Of a stretch of 64,000 nt of DNA, positions 1 to 12,053 are shown in pieces. The stretch spans positions 2,151,051-2,215,050 of the forward strand of contig JAKSZT010053881.1 of assembly GCA_026826555.1 (NCBI GenBank), written 5' to 3'. Below the pieces are notes generated by a model. The model did no database searches and was not told where the DNA came from. It saw only the letters and a program-made list of their open reading frames with translations. Made by a program: the position numbers and the translations under genes. This stretch comes from Tolypeutes matacus. Lineage: Eukaryota > Chordata > Mammalia > Cingulata > Chlamyphoridae. Positions within the stretch are counted from its first letter, which is position 1, and the number at the start of each line of letters is the position of its first letter.

Positions 1-3000
1 TCTGTCTTTTTAATAGTGGCCATTCTGATAGGTGTGAAATGATATCTCATTGTAGTTTTGATTTGCATTTCCCTAATCATGAGTGATGCTGAGCATTTCT
101 TCATGTGTTTTTTTGCCATTTGTATTTCTTCTTCGGAGAAATGTCTATTCAAGTCTTTGGCCCAGTTTTTAATTGGGTCATTTGTCTTTTTATTGTTGAG
201 CTGTAACATATCTTTAAATATCCTGGATATTAAACCCTTATCAGATATGTGATTTCCAAATATTTTTTCCCATTGAGTCGGCTGCCTTTTCACCCTTCTG
301 ACGAAGTCCTGTGAGGTGCAAAAGTGTTTAATTTTGAGGAGGTCCCATTTATCTACTTTTTCTTTTATTGCACTTGCTTTGGGTGTGAAGTCCAAGAAAC
401 CACCACCTACTACAAGGTCTTGAAGATGTTTCCCTACATTTTCTTATAGTAGTTTTATGGCCCTGGCTTTTATATTTAGATCTTTGATCCATTTTGAGTT
501 GATTGTTGTATAGGGGGTGAGATAGGGGTCCTCTTTCATTCTTTTGGTTATAGATATCCAGTTCTCCCAACATCATTTGTTGGAGAGACTGTTTTTTCCC
601 ATCAGCGTGGGCTTGGTAGGTTTGTCAAAAACCAGTTGACTGTATAGGTGAGGGTTTATTTCTGGATTCTCAATTCTATTCCACTGATCGATATGTCTAT
701 CTTTATGACGGTACCATGCTGTTTTGACCACTGTAGCTTTGCAATATGCTTCAAGGTCAGGCAGTGAAATTCCTCCCACATTGCTCTTCCTTTTTAGAAT
801 ACTTTTGGCTATTCGGGTGCACTTACCCTTCCAGATGAATTTGGTAATTGCCTTCTCTAATTCTGTAAAGTAAGCTGTTGGGATTTTGTTTGGTATTGCA
901 TTGAATCTATAAATCAGTTTGGGCAAGATTGACATCTTCACGATATTTATTCTTCCAATCCATGAACACGGAATATCTTTCCATTTGTTTAGGTCTTTTA
1001 AAATTTCTTTTAGCATTGTTTTGTAGTTTTCTGCATATAGGTCTTGTACTTCCTTGGTTAAATTAACTCCTAGGTATTTGAGTCTTTTTGTTGCTATTGA
1101 AAATGGAATTTTCTTCCTGATTTCCTCCTCAGATTGTTCAGTACTAGTGTACAAAAACATTACTGATTTTTGCGTGTTGATCTTGTATCCTGCCACTTTG
1201 CTGAACTCATTTATTAGTTCAAGTAGCTTTGTTGTGGATACTTCAGGATTTTCTAAACACAGGATCATGTCATCTGCAAACAGTGAGAGTTTTACTTCCT
1301 CTTTTCCTATTTGGACGCCTCTAATTTTTTTGTCTTGTCTAATTGCCCTAGCTAGAACTTCTAGTACAATGTTGAATAACAATGGTGACAGTGGGCATCC
1401 TTGTCTTGTTCCTGATCTTAGGGGGAAAGCTTTCAACCTTTCCCCATTGAGTGTGATGTTGGCTGTGGGTTTTTCATATATGCCTTTTATCATATTGAGG
1501 AATTTTCCTTTTATTCCTATCTTTTGAAGTATTTTTATCGAAAAATGATGTTGGATTTTGTCGAATGCCTTTTCTGCATCTATTGAGATGATCATGTGGT
1601 TTTTTTCCTTCAACTTGTTAATGTGGTGTATTACATTGATTGATTTTCTTATGTTGAACCAGCCTTGCATACCAGGAATAAAACCCACTTGACTGTGATG
1701 TATTATTGTTTTTATATGCTATCAGACTTGATTTGCAAGTATTTTGTTGAGAATTTTTGCATCTATGTTCATGAGAGAGATTGGTCTGTAATTTCCTTTT
1801 CTTGTGGAATATTTATCTGGCTTTGGTATTAGGGTGATGTTGGCTTCATAAAATGTGTTGGGTAATTTTCCCTCCTCTTCAATTTTTGGAAGAGTTTAAA
1901 CAGGATTGGTGTTAATTCTTTTAGAAATGCTTGGTAGAACTCACCTGTGAAGCCATCTGGTCCTGGACTTTTCTGTGCTGGGAGATTTTTGATGACAGAT
2001 TCAATCTCCTTAATTGTGATTGGTTTGTTAAGTTCTTGTATTTCTTGTTGTGTCAGTGTAGGTTGGTTCTGAGTTTCTAGAAATTTGTCCATTTCATCCA
2101 GGTTGTCTAGTTTGTTGGCATATAGTTTCTCATAATATCCTCTTATGATTGTTTTTATTTCTGTGAGGTCATTTGTAATTTCCTCCCTTTCATTTCTGAT
2201 TGCATTTATTTGCATCTCCTCTCTTTTTTTCTTTGTTAGTCTAGCGAGGGGTTTGTCAATCTTATTGATCTTCTCAAAGAACCAGCTTTTGGTTTTGTTG
2301 ATTTTCTCTATTGCTTTTTTGTTCTCATTTTCATTTATTTCTGCTCTAATCTTTATTATTTCTTTCCTTCTTTTTGCTTTGGGATTGGTTTGCTGTTCTT
2401 TCTCTAGTTTCTCAAGTTGTTAGTTAAATCTTTGAGTTTAGCTCTTTCTTGTTTCTTAATATAGGCATTTAGGGCTATAAATTTCCCTCTCAAGACTGCC
2501 TTTGCTGTATCCCATAAGTTTTGATATGTCGTGTTCTCATTTTCATTTGTCTCAATATATTTACTGATTTCACTTGCAATTTCTTCTTTGACCCACTGAA
2601 TATTTAGGAGTGTGTTGTTCAGTCTCCACACATTTGCAAATTTACTTTTTTTCCTGTCTGTTATTGATTTCTAGTTTCATTCCATTATGATCTGAGAAGG
2701 TGCTTTGTATAACTTCAATCTTTTTATATTTATTGAGAGCTGTATTGTGACCTAACATGTGGTCTATCCTGGAGAAAGATCCATGGGCACTTAAGAAGAC
2801 TGTATAAGCCGCTGAGTTTGGATGCAGTGTTCTGTATATGTCTGTTAGGTCTAACTTGTTTATCATATTGTTCAAGTTCTCTGTTTCCTTGTTGATCTTC
2901 TCTCTAGTTGTTCTATCTAATGATGTGGGAGGGGTGTTGAAGTCCCCGACGATTATTGTAGAAATGTCTATTTCTCCCTTTAGTTTTGCCAGAGTTTGTC

Positions 3001-3334
3001 TCATATATTTTGGGGCACCCTGGTTAGGTGCGTAGATACTTATGACTGTTATATCTTCCTGGAGGATCATCCCTTTTATTAATATATAATGGCCTTCCAC
3101 ATCTCTTATCACTTTTTTGCATTTGAAGTCTGTTTTGTCTGATATTAGTATAGCTACCCCTGCTCTTTTCTGTTTACTATTCACATGGAGTATCTTTTTC
3201 CAACCTTTTACTTTCAGCCGGCTTGTATCCTTGTGTCTGAGATGAGTTTCTTGTAAGCAGCACATGGATGGCTCATGTTTTTTTATCCATTCTGTCGGCC
3301 TGTATCTTTTGATTGGGGAATTTAATCCATTCAC
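1..3334 (-). pseudogene. LINE-1 ORF2 of copy A (endonuclease-reverse transcriptase), broken and edge-truncated
   Basis: The apurinic-type endonuclease domain is open from 3334 to 2642, with visible motifs CCLQETHL, VGDFNTPPT, SRIDHMLG and SDHNG, which carry the metal-binding and catalytic residues of the family. Linker segments follow at 2631-2404 and 2215-1829 in shifted frames. The reverse transcriptase core is open from 1688 to 573, with [25 protein letters not shown] and the catalytic box LFADDM, so both aspartates are intact. Further C-terminal coding is seen at 576-349 and continues past base 1. Several frame breaks and a stop cluster around 1690-1830 make the ORF non-functional as a whole, even though the enzymatic core residues persist. 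Confidence 0.92.
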
Positions 3335-3457
3335 ATTTAATGATATTACTGAAAATGCACTATTTATTTCCTCAATTTTATTCTTTGGTTTTCATATGTC
3401 ATCTTATTTTTGTCTTTCTTTTTACTCTTTTGGTTATCCTTTCTGCTTTTCTTTCTT

Positions 3458-4448
3458 CTATACTCTCCTCCAAGCCTCTCTCTCCTGTCTTTTTCTTTCA
3501 GGTTCTAAGGCTTCCTTTAATATTTCCTGCAAAGGTGGATTCTTTTTTGCAAACTCTCTTAGTTTCTGTTTGTTTGTGAATACTTTATATTCACCTTCAT
3601 ATTTGAAAGACAGTTTTGCTGGGTAAAGAATTCTCGGCTGGCAGTTTTTCTCTTTCAGTTTCCTAATTGTATCATACCACTGTCTTCTCGCCTCCATGGT
3701 TTCTGAAGAGAAATCTGCACAAAGTCTTACTGGACGTCCTTTGTACGTGATCGTTTGCTTCTCTCTTGCTGCTCTGAGCATTTTCTCTTTATCTTTTACA
3801 TTTGACATTCTGAATAATATGTGTCTTGGCGTAGGTCTATTTGGATTTATTCTTATTGGGGTACGGTGTGCTTCTTGGACATGAAAGTTCATTTCTTTCG
3901 TGAGAGTTGGGAAATTTTCAGCTATTATTTCCTCAAATACTCTTTTTGCCCCTTTTCCTTTCTCTTCTCCTTCTGGAACTCCAATGACACGTATGTTCTT
4001 GCGTTTTGTGTTGTCATTCAACTCTCTGAGCCCCTGCTCAATTTTTTCCATTCTTTTCTCTCTCTGTTATTTTCTCTCTTCATTTTTAGCTGCTCTGTCT
4101 TCAGTATCACTTATTCTTTCTTCTATCATTTCGAGTCTGCTGTTGTATGCTTCAAATGTATTTTTCACTTCACCTATTGTGTCTTTCATTCCCATGAACT
4201 CCGTTACTTTTCTGTTCATGATTTCAAATTCTTCCTTACGTTCGCGCAATGACTTCTTGATGTCATTAATCTCTTTAACTATATTCTCTTTCATCTCATT
4301 AATTTTGATTTTGGAAATGTGTGCTCATCTCACTGATGAGTTCTCTCAAATTCTGCATCTCTTCTGGGACTTTGCTGTATTCCTTTTCTTGGGCCATGTC
4401 TTCTAGTTTCTTAGTATGGCCCGTAATTTTTTGTTGGTGCTTAGGCAT
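3458..4448 (-). pseudogene. LINE-1 ORF1 of copy A, broken
   Basis: L1 ORF1 encodes the trimeric RNA-binding chaperone that coats L1 RNA. The likely start is the ATG at 4448-4446 (MPKHQQKITG). That frame ends near 4300, and the coding continues in another frame from about 4294, so there is one frameshift. A coiled-coil heptad region (about 4290-4070) is followed by a single TAA at about 4069-4067. The RRM and C-terminal domain then run open to 3458, with family blocks NIRVIGVPEGEE, AAREKQTITYKG and NCQPRILYPAKLSF. The total is about 330 codons, close to the usual L1 ORF1p size of roughly 340. It is not expected to make a full-length protein. Confidence 0.9.
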
Positions 4449-5615
4449 CTGGTTAGTTTGTATTTTACTTAGATGCTCTATCTCTTTCTCTTTTATGGGG
4501 TTTTAGTGGCAGGCGGCTGTGAGTTACCACCGCTCTTTGATTTTTGGCTCAACCTTGATTGTTAGGATTGTTCTGCTGGTTGCTCGAAACTGAGCACTGG
4601 ACCCAGTAATTGGTTGTAGAGTCGTTTCCTAGGGCCTTGGGCAGGGAGGCTATAGAGGCCAGGAAAAGACTCTCTTACTTATTAATTTTCTTATGTGTAC
4701 TTCCTTGGTCTGCCAGGAGATGGCACTTGTTGGCAGCTTTCAATTCAATGCCTAGTCGGAGCGTATTTGTTGTGACACAGACCAGATCAATGTGATAGAG
4801 CTTCCTGTCTGGGGGCTAGGAGCCTTCTGATTCAAACTTTCTGTGACAGTTCTCCAGACTTCTATCATAGCATCCTCCATTTCCCAGCTAGGAAATATTT
4901 CCACTCCCTTCTGAATCCTCAACAATCAATCCCTGTTAGTAGAGAATGAGATTGGGAGGTTTGTATATCTTTAGCCCCTTGCAGGCTCCAAGGCAAACAA
5001 TGGCGCAGCCCCACCCAGCCTGGAAGGGCTCTCAGGACAGGGCAGACCAAACCTGGGAGTCCAAAGCAGGGTGAGCCCCAGGCTCTCTCTCCCCTCTCCC
5101 GTGGAGTCCTCAACAATTAGTCCAGGCTAGAAGAGAGGGAGGTTGCGAGGATCGGATTTCTCCAGTCCTTTCTAGGCTCCCAGGGCAAACCGCCATGTGG
5201 AAGGGTCCTTTCCAGGCTCCCAGGGCAAACCGCCGTGTGGAAGGGTCCGTGGGGCTCTGCAGCCCAAATTTCAGGTCCGAACCTGAGTCAGCCTAAGGCT
5301 GTGTCCCTCTCTCTCCCCTTTCCGGGAGTGGCAGATCCCTGAAGTCCCCTTTGTCTGTGGTTGCAGGCCCAGGGGCCCAAGAATTCTGAAGAGTGTGGGG
5401 GAGGGTGCCGGCAGCAGCAGAAGCTGCTACTTGTAACTCACAGTTCTGTAGTCGCGATTTCCCTCTTCTGTCCCTCTCTCTTCTGGGTGGTGTGCAGCCT
5501 TCACCTGCTGACCTAAACCCTAGAAGATCTTTTTTGGGGCTGTTTCAGCTTGTCCTCTATCTATTTTTCTGGAGAAGAGATTCCTGTGTCTTACTAGTTC
5601 GCCATCTTCCTGGAA
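4449..5615 (-). promoter_or_regulatory. LINE-1 copy A 5'UTR (internal promoter region) with 40-bp tandem duplication
   Basis: About 1.17 kb, markedly richer in GC than its surroundings, between the 5' terminus and the ORF1 start. L1 5'UTRs are known to carry an internal Pol II promoter; the promoter role here is inferred from position. Two adjacent 40-bp units occur at 5167-5206 and 5207-5246, sharing GGCTCCCAGGGCAAACCGCC and differing at two positions. A CTCF-like word (CCAGGAGATGGCAC) lies at 4713-4726. Confidence 0.7.
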
Positions 5616-5960
5616 GTGCACTCTTTTTTTTTTTTTTTTTTTTTTAAGAAAAAGTCAATCCTTTATTGTTTTACCTTTTATCATGGAAATTTCTAAATTT
5701 ACTAAAAAGTAGAGGTAAAAAAGTAGTAGTATTATGAATCCACATATATCCAAAAACTAATTTTCACAGCTAGCCCTCTTTTGAACCATGTCAACCTAAG
5801 CAGGCCCGGCAGCCTTTCTCTGATAGCCTTAAAAAATGAAACATAAAAACCAACAAAAACCAAACCAATATGCATAGAGTAATAGACTTTTCTCAAGTTT
5901 GTTAGGTTGGAGTACTGCAGTAATATGAACACTAAAATAGAATACTAAGTGTCTAAAGAC
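5616..5960 (-). repeat. Poly(T) tract and possible minus-strand retroposed 3' end
   Basis: A run of about 23 T at 5623-5645 is followed (reading plus) by AAGAAAAAGTCAATCCTTTATTG. On the minus strand this is AATAAA, about 17 bases, then poly(A), the layout of a retroposed transcript 3' end whose body would extend rightward to about 5950. L1 copy A begins directly left of the T run. No TSD was found and the source gene was not recognised, so the call is tentative. Confidence 0.4.
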
Positions 5961-7689
5961 TTTTGAAAACGCTGCTTTGGTTCAGACCTCTCCCTACTCC
6001 CCACCCGTTTCTCTTTCCCTATTGCCACATACCTACTATTTCTAATGAAGTGCACTTTTTGCTTTCTTTTGTGTTGTATGGTCTTATGCTGACTCTAAGA
6101 CTTCAAGGCTCTCAGCTTTCACCTCAAAGACATTATCGTTGTATTTTCCTAAGTAGAGACAATTTTCTCCCTAAGAGGAATCCAGGGTTTAGTTCTTCCA
6201 AGGGTCTAGTAGACATTGTGATTGCTTCCCCAATATCTATTCCTTGCTTTCTTGGTAATTTCCCCATTTTCATCTGGATATCCACACATCCCTTACGTAG
6301 CCTACACAATCTGGGGGAAGCTAATTCTACCTTTGACTCTAGGACGGAGGCTCCAGGCCAGAAATTCCTAAAATGTCTTGGTTCATGGGAGCCCTTAGTA
6401 TCTCAGTACTTTTTCACAGTGCTCCTAGGCTAAAAACCAAATAAACAACAGCAGCAAAAACCACTCGACACTTTCGTTCCCCAAGGAGTTAGGTCCAAAC
6501 AACTTAAAATATTCTGGTGTGGTGCCTTTATGAGTTTGTTGCAGTGCTCCCAGGGTGCCTCAATGCACAGTCAGGGAACTGTAGCTCCAGGTTAAACTGA
6601 TCCCTGTAATTCACCTCTTGGTTATAGTAGTTCAGGGATGGGCAGGTGACCGATTGAGTTAATGAGAACGGAGAAGATCGGAAAAGCAGCACTCTCCGTT
6701 TTCTGAGAGGACTTATAAGAGTGAAATCCTCCTCCCTGAGTATGGATAACAAACTTGTAGCCAGAAGTTACTGGCAGTCTTTGCACTCTCCTGAACAGCA
6801 GCCAGCTTTTGAAAAGTTCTTCTGTGGAAGGTGGAGAGAAGAGACAAAAGAATCTGGTTCTTTGGTGGCATCATTGAGCAGAACAATCAAACCTACTCTG
6901 AAGTCTGCTCTACTTTGGAACTTTCCAGGTACATAGACCAATAAATCTCCTTCACTGTTCAGGCCAGCCAGCTTGAATTGGGTTTTCTTGGGAACACAAA
7001 CAGCCTTTATCAGCTAGAACTAAATTCGGCTGTAACAGATACCATCTGCTCCCTGAAATGACTTAAACAAGTTTATTTCTCTCTCATTTGAAATGAGTTT
7101 TGAGGCTGTAGTGTAGTGTGGTGGCTTGAAAGTCATCAGAGGTTCAGACTCCTTTTAGGTTTTTGTGCTGCCATATCTGGGGTATAGGCCTTATCCTCAA
7201 GGTATAAAATGGCCTTTTGAAGCTCCCGCCATCACATTCTTATTTCAAGAGGCAAGATATAGGAAGAGGGAGAAGGGCGCAACCCCTCCCTATCAAGGAG
7301 GCTTCGTGGATTTCATACCTAGCACTTCTTTCAGTTCATGGGAGAACATTTAGTCTCATTGTTAAACCTGGTACAAAGGAGGTTGGGAAATATGAATTTT
7401 ATTCCAAGTGGCAATGTGCTCATTTAAAACTCAGGTTTCTATTAATAAGAAGGAAGAGTGGAATGCATTTTGGAGAAGACAACGAGCTGACGGCTGTCAA
7501 TTGATTCAGATGACAGTACTTTTTTACACCCTCCACCCACATATATATTTATTTTTCACTTCTGTCCCTTTAGGTGATTGGCAAACTATTTGAATTCAAC
7601 GGAGTTTTGTTCTGATCCAAGGTATCCAAATCATCCCAAAAGGACAGATGGTTATTTAAAAGCTCCCAGGGAGGCAGACACCACGTCAC
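5961..7689. other. DDAH1 intron 4 stretch without an assigned feature
   Basis: Unique-looking intronic sequence. The stretch around 6620-6980 ends with CCAATAAATCTCC, reminiscent of an old LTR or DNA-element 3' end, but I cannot assign a family. The open frames here are short and show no known protein resemblance or splice structure. Confidence 0.4.
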
Positions 7690-7775
7690 TGGCCCTATGT
7701 GCAGCACTTGGCAGTAGTACTTGGCATGTAGTAGGCACTCAATACATATTTGTTGAATGTTGAATGACTGAATGA
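7690..7775 (+). repeat. L2/MIR 3'-end fragment
   Basis: TTGGCATGTAGTAGGCACTC followed by AATACATATTTGTTGAATG matches the conserved 3' terminus shared by L2 and MIR elements, ending in imperfect TGAATGAC repeats. A short ancient fossil. Confidence 0.65.
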
Positions 7776-8529
7776 TCTTTTAGCAGTGCATTTCAACATT
7801 TCAACAACTCTTAAAATCACAAAATCATGAAGTCTCCTGATACAATTTCCTATAAGACAAACTCAGAGCAAAGGAGAGCTGCCAATCTGCACTCTTGCCA
7901 TGCCCTTCTCTATAAAATACTGGTCACTAAATCTCCTATTTCCACTAGCTTTGGTTGCTCTATAGAGGCCCTTTGCAAATTCTCACACACTTCAGCGATG
8001 GAATCAAACTTCTTACCCAAACTGAGTTCTGAGTTTCAGAATTTAGTATTATCATGTTTGTTTTTGAGCCACAGGACTTCAGAGTTGGGAAGGAATGCAG
8101 AATTTTATATTCAAGTCAAGAGGCCTTTCTGAGGGCCTCGGTGCCTAATATGAATTAGAGCAACAGGCACTTACTGCAGATAAACATACAAATGTCAACA
8201 GAGAAAAGCAATATGGAAAATTTGCTAAAAATCTTTTATTCTGTAAGCATTCTCCACTCCTCCTAAAAAAGACACAGCATTTTAGAGATAAGTTATCTTT
8301 TCACAAGCATTTATATTTCAATAATCTAGTAGATTTCTGCATGGTTTTCCTTCTCACATGAGCTATTTCTCTGAAGTGCCCATTATTTTACTCAATAAGA
8401 TATTATTCTGGATGATTTTAGGTGGTATTTTCTATTCAAAGACATAGCAATTTACTTTTGGAATGGATTTTCTTCCCCTGCCCTTAAATGCAAATGCAGG
8501 AACTGATGCCTGGTGAATTCCAAATAGAG
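7776..8529. other. Intronic stretch, nothing recognised
   Basis: No repeat family, exon or regulatory motif that I can support. Confidence 0.3.
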
Positions 8530-8706
8530 CCCGTGTTTCTCACACTGGCCTGCATCAGACTCAGGTGGGTGGCTCCTGGTTCTTGCTGAATCAAAATTTC
8601 TCACATTGAATCCCAGGAATCTGGTGTGTATTTTTAATGTGTATTTTTAATGTGTATTCTAAGGGATTCTTGGGTGCACCAAAGTTTGAGAACCATTAAC
8701 TTAGAC
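8530..8706. repeat. Degraded hAT-Charlie (MER5-group) DNA transposon fossil
   Basis: Begins GTGTTTCTCACACTGGCCTG and ends AAAGTTTGAGAACCATTAAC, approximate inverted copies of one another, as in MER5/MER58-type non-autonomous hAT elements. It contains a local triplication of GTGTATTTTTAAT at about 8622-8660. The exact subfamily is not assigned. Confidence 0.55.
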
Positions 8707-10379
8707 TATTCATATTAAACTAAAATGACCTTCATGCCTAAAAGGTATCATTGCTGCTACTTATACTACAGCTACTAATAGCTAACATATATTGAGTTCT
8801 TATCCCTTGCCGACTGAAGAAATAATCAGAAAGCTTAAAAAAATTTAATAGATTCAACACCTTCTATTTAGCTTCTACTTGATTTTTTGGAATTCTGTAT
8901 CCATGAGTCACTTCTGGACATGTAGTCACAGCTTTGAACTTAGTCACACTTGAGAAAAAGATAATGGCTGTTGTAACCTAACTCCAAAACTGCTTTTTAC
9001 ATCTGTAGATGGATAGTGTTATGAGTAACACAGGGACCAACTATAGCAATAGAACCATCCAGTGGCCATAACTGAAAAACTGATTTAGAAATATTCTTAA
9101 AGATTGCTGAACTAATATGACATTCTGAAAGATGAAAACAAGGAGAAAATGGTAAGTGATTTAAATAGAGCAGGTAACGTTAGTAGAATGGTTTGGCGGG
9201 AAGATAGGGGTAAATTTAACTTGTTTCCCTTGCATGTCGTCATTTCTAAGGATGGTCCAAATCCCAATATTGTGCCAGGTAGTGGTGACGTTTCCTCCAG
9301 AGGCTGGAGAATTATTCACAGTTAAAATGTCACTTCTAATTTAGCATCCACGTTTTACCATATGCTTTCCTAACTTTCTGCCAAGCAATAGGATACTCAT
9401 CAACACTCTAGGCATTTAATACATGTGCTTTCCACAGAGAAACAGTAACCCAAAACTCAACCATCCTCCCTCCAGCTCAACTGTTCAACTGGCACATTTC
9501 CTAATCCCTCAACACCAAAAGGAACCAGTGTTGACATGGCCTAGAGTGTCATATAGGTCATGTTGTGATGTACAATTTCAGCCCATGAAGGAAAAACATT
9601 GTTTTTTCCCCCCAATCTTTTGCCAACTCAAGTCACCTGAGAAACAATATGATGCTGTTGGAGATGGAGAGCATGCAAATGTGGTTAAAGTGATTTTTTT
9701 TGTGTGCCATGAGAGTGAGGAGATTAAAAAAAATAAATGGAAAAGGGTAAAGGACAGAGACTCCAAATTCAGATGAGTCACTGACTGCTGCCAATGGAAA
9801 ATGAAATGGAAGCCAACCCCGTTAGTGTCTTACAAGTTTGGACATAGGATGTCTACAAGAGATGCTGCCAGTTTGACGTGTCTGAGTATAGCTATAGCTC
9901 AGTTTCCAAATGTGAATCTAGGTCAGTGAAATCCAGCCACATACTTTTGCCATTCTTTGTAGGAGATGGGGAGAACTGCATTCATGGCAACAGGAAGAGT
10001 TTGAACCCTTTTCCAAAAATTCCTGCAAAAGCACCCCATTCTAGTCATCACTTTTGAGGTCATTTGGTTCACCACTGTCCTCCACGGCCTAATATGGTGC
10101 AGAAAAGGAATTCTTTAAATCTCTGAGGTCACAGTGTTGATTTGAATCCTTTTTTCTCCCTTGCTCCTTAAAGTCGATCAGTCACAATGTTCTGTTACTT
10201 CCTTATATGGATCTCATACTCTGTACCGTCCCTTACATTTTCACTACTACTTTCTTAGTCCAGACCCTCCTCTACTTTATTACTGGACTGTGCAGTAGTA
10301 TCTAACTTGTTTTACTACTCCTAATCTTTATTCCTGTTAAATCATTACAGGTACAATCCCATGCCGATCTTGCTGTTCT
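8707..10379. other. Intronic stretch, nothing recognised
   Basis: AT-rich sequence. A 117-codon open frame at 9423-9776 has no recognisable domain and no splice-like or codon-bias support. It is overlapped by an antisense frame, so it is read as chance. Confidence 0.35.
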
Positions 10380-11060
10380 TCATCCTTTGACTCCTCTTTT
10401 AAAAAACTTTGAGTGATTTGAAGAAAATGAATCCAAAATGGATGATAATAGCACTCTTTATAACATTTATGTTTGGAAACATGTGTTTCTATTATTCTTG
10501 ATATTGACACTATTTAAACTGAAATAAAACCACCATGAAAGGGAAAAAAAACAAAACTTTGAGTGGCTCCCCACCGCCCACAGATAGGACAACCCCAACT
10601 CCTTGACCTCTGGACCAGCCCTAAGTTGTATCGAAGTCCTTCTCTCTCTTCCCTTGCACACAGTCCCTGTTCCAGCCACTATCTCATTCTGCCCAGTTGT
10701 CCTGTTGGTAATGACCACTTGTCCTTCGTGCCAGTCTATGACTTACTATTCATTTGGGTCTACTTAGTCTTCGATCCCCACCTCTTATGCTTGCTCCCTC
10801 CTCAGAATTCCTATCACCTTTCCCAGGACCATGAGCCATTTATTTGGCACTTATCCCATGTTACACTGTAATAGTATTTATCTTTTAATGTTCTTCTTGT
10901 TTCTCCAAGGCAGAGACAATTTCTCATCCATTTCAGCTTGCCTTGTGTTGGGACAGTCCGTTTCACACAGATGCTGTTTAGTAAATATCATTGCTGTGTG
11001 GTGTTCGGGAAGCCCAAACTTCAAGTTCAAATGTTATCTCTTTTTAGTTGCCTTTTAAAA
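10370..11060 (+). repeat. L2 LINE 3' region, interrupted
   Basis: Resembles the L2 3' consensus in order: TGGCTCCCCACCGCCCACAG, then a CTCCTTGACCTCTGGACCAG stretch, then CAAGGCAGAGACAATTTCTC, then AGTAAATATCATTGCTG. The element is split by a small retroposed insert at 10416-10552 flanked by a perfect 13-bp duplication of L2 sequence. Confidence 0.7.
10416..10552 (+). mobile_element. 137-bp retroposed transcript fragment inside L2, TSD AAAACTTTGAGTG
   Basis: The 13-bp word AAAACTTTGAGTG flanks the insert exactly (10403-10415 and 10553-10565). The insert holds AATAAA at 10523-10528 and an A-rich end at 10544-10552. Poly(A), signal and TSD together are hallmarks of L1-mediated retroposition of a 5'-truncated mRNA or non-coding RNA 3' end. 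The source gene was not recognised. Confidence 0.7.
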
Positions 11061-11674
11061 AGTCCTTTTGCAGAAGAGGCAGTAACAAGAAGTTCGGAAA
11101 CCTTAGCTTTTTTATTTCATCAGACTTTCATATATGAATTAGAAAATGTTATCATTTGTCAAATATCAAATTTAATAATTATATTGTAATTGAACCTACC
11201 TTAAAGAAAATGGAACTAGATTGGAGTCTTCTTTGGTTTTCTATCCTCAAATGGGTATGCAGATGTGTAGCTAAGCACAAGGCTTTTATCATTTACAGCC
11301 ACCGAAATAACAATGTGATAATGGTTGAGAGTCTATAGTGGACCCACTTTGGAACTATCCTTATCACTGGTGTCTTATAATTAAATGGTTGGCATGTTTG
11401 CCAAGTGCTTGCACACTCCACGTTCAAGTCACGGTCTTTCTCCATACTGGCTGTCATGAAACTTCCAAAAAGAAAGGAATGAAGCTCTCATGCCCTAGTG
11501 AAGGTGATTTGCGTTTGTTTTTTCCAAGAAGAGACTGAGTAGAGGAGACAAGGGTCACGCAGGGAGAGCTGGAGCAGAGCTAGAACGTTAACCCATGAAC
11601 TTGGATTCTGAGTTCTCTGCTCTGCCCTCTTAGCCATTTTGCCCCTATAGACAACTAAAGTTCTTTAGCAGAAT
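11061..11674. other. Intronic stretch, nothing recognised
   Basis: No supported feature. Confidence 0.3.
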
Positions 11675-11691
11675 CTAAAGAATTGTTTTTA

Positions 11692-11895
11692 TTTTTTATT
11701 TTTTATTTTTATTTTTTTTTTTTTTTAAGATTTTATTTATTTATTCATTTATCCCCCCCTTGCTGCCTGTGCTCGCTGGGTCAGCTAACCACGCCGTGCG
11801 GGCGGGCTTGCCTTCACCAGGAGGCCCCGGGAATCGAACCCAGGGCCTCCCATATGGTAAACGGGAGCCCTACTGATTGAGCCACAGCCGCTTCC
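11692..11895 (-). mobile_element. DAS-type tRNA-derived SINE
   Basis: On the minus strand it begins GGGAAGCGGCTGTGGCTCAA, has B-box-like GGTTCGATTCC, and ends in TAAATAAATAAAATCTT plus an A-rich tail. It is flanked by a 17-bp duplication CTAAAGAATTGTTTTTA (11675-11691 and 11896-11912). The tail on the left is long and T-rich on the plus strand. This family underlies the armadillo assignment. Confidence 0.93.
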
Positions 11896-12019
11896 CTAAA
11901 GAATTGTTTTTAAAAGTAAGTTCTTCTCTGATATCAGTTATCGGTGTGAAGTTTAACGTTTTTTTTTTTTTTTTCTCTTTGGCACAAATCTTCACACCTC
12001 AAGAACAGGTCCAGTTAGA

Positions 12020-12053
12020 GTTCTCTCTCTCTCTCTCTTTTTCTCTCTCTGTG
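12020..12053. repeat. (CT)n simple repeat
   Basis: CT-dinucleotide run interrupted by a few T bases. Confidence 0.85.

Larger units (their letters stand above)
1..5615 (-). mobile_element. Young near-full-length LINE-1 (copy A), 3' end cut by window edge
   Basis: Read on the minus strand the order is: 5' end GGAAGATGGCGAACTAG near 5615, GC-richer 5'UTR to about 4449, ORF1 about 4448-3458, ORF2 from about 3334, and the C-terminal ORF2 coding region running off base 1. Long open stretches remain (371, 230 and 197 codons), so the copy is young. It is not intact: ORF1 has a frameshift and a stop, and ORF2 is split into several frames. The 3'UTR, tail and left TSD lie outside the window. It sits in the same orientation as DDAH1, in intron 4. 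Confidence 0.95.

Noticed and set aside
3264..3626. Plus-strand 120-codon and other hydrophobic open frames across the L1 copies
   Set aside because: They are antisense shadows of L1 ORF1/ORF2; the phenylalanine/serine-rich composition comes from complementing A-rich coding.
9423..9776. 117-codon open frame with Met start
   Set aside because: No recognisable domain, overlapped by an antisense frame of its own, and no splice signals or conservation visible.
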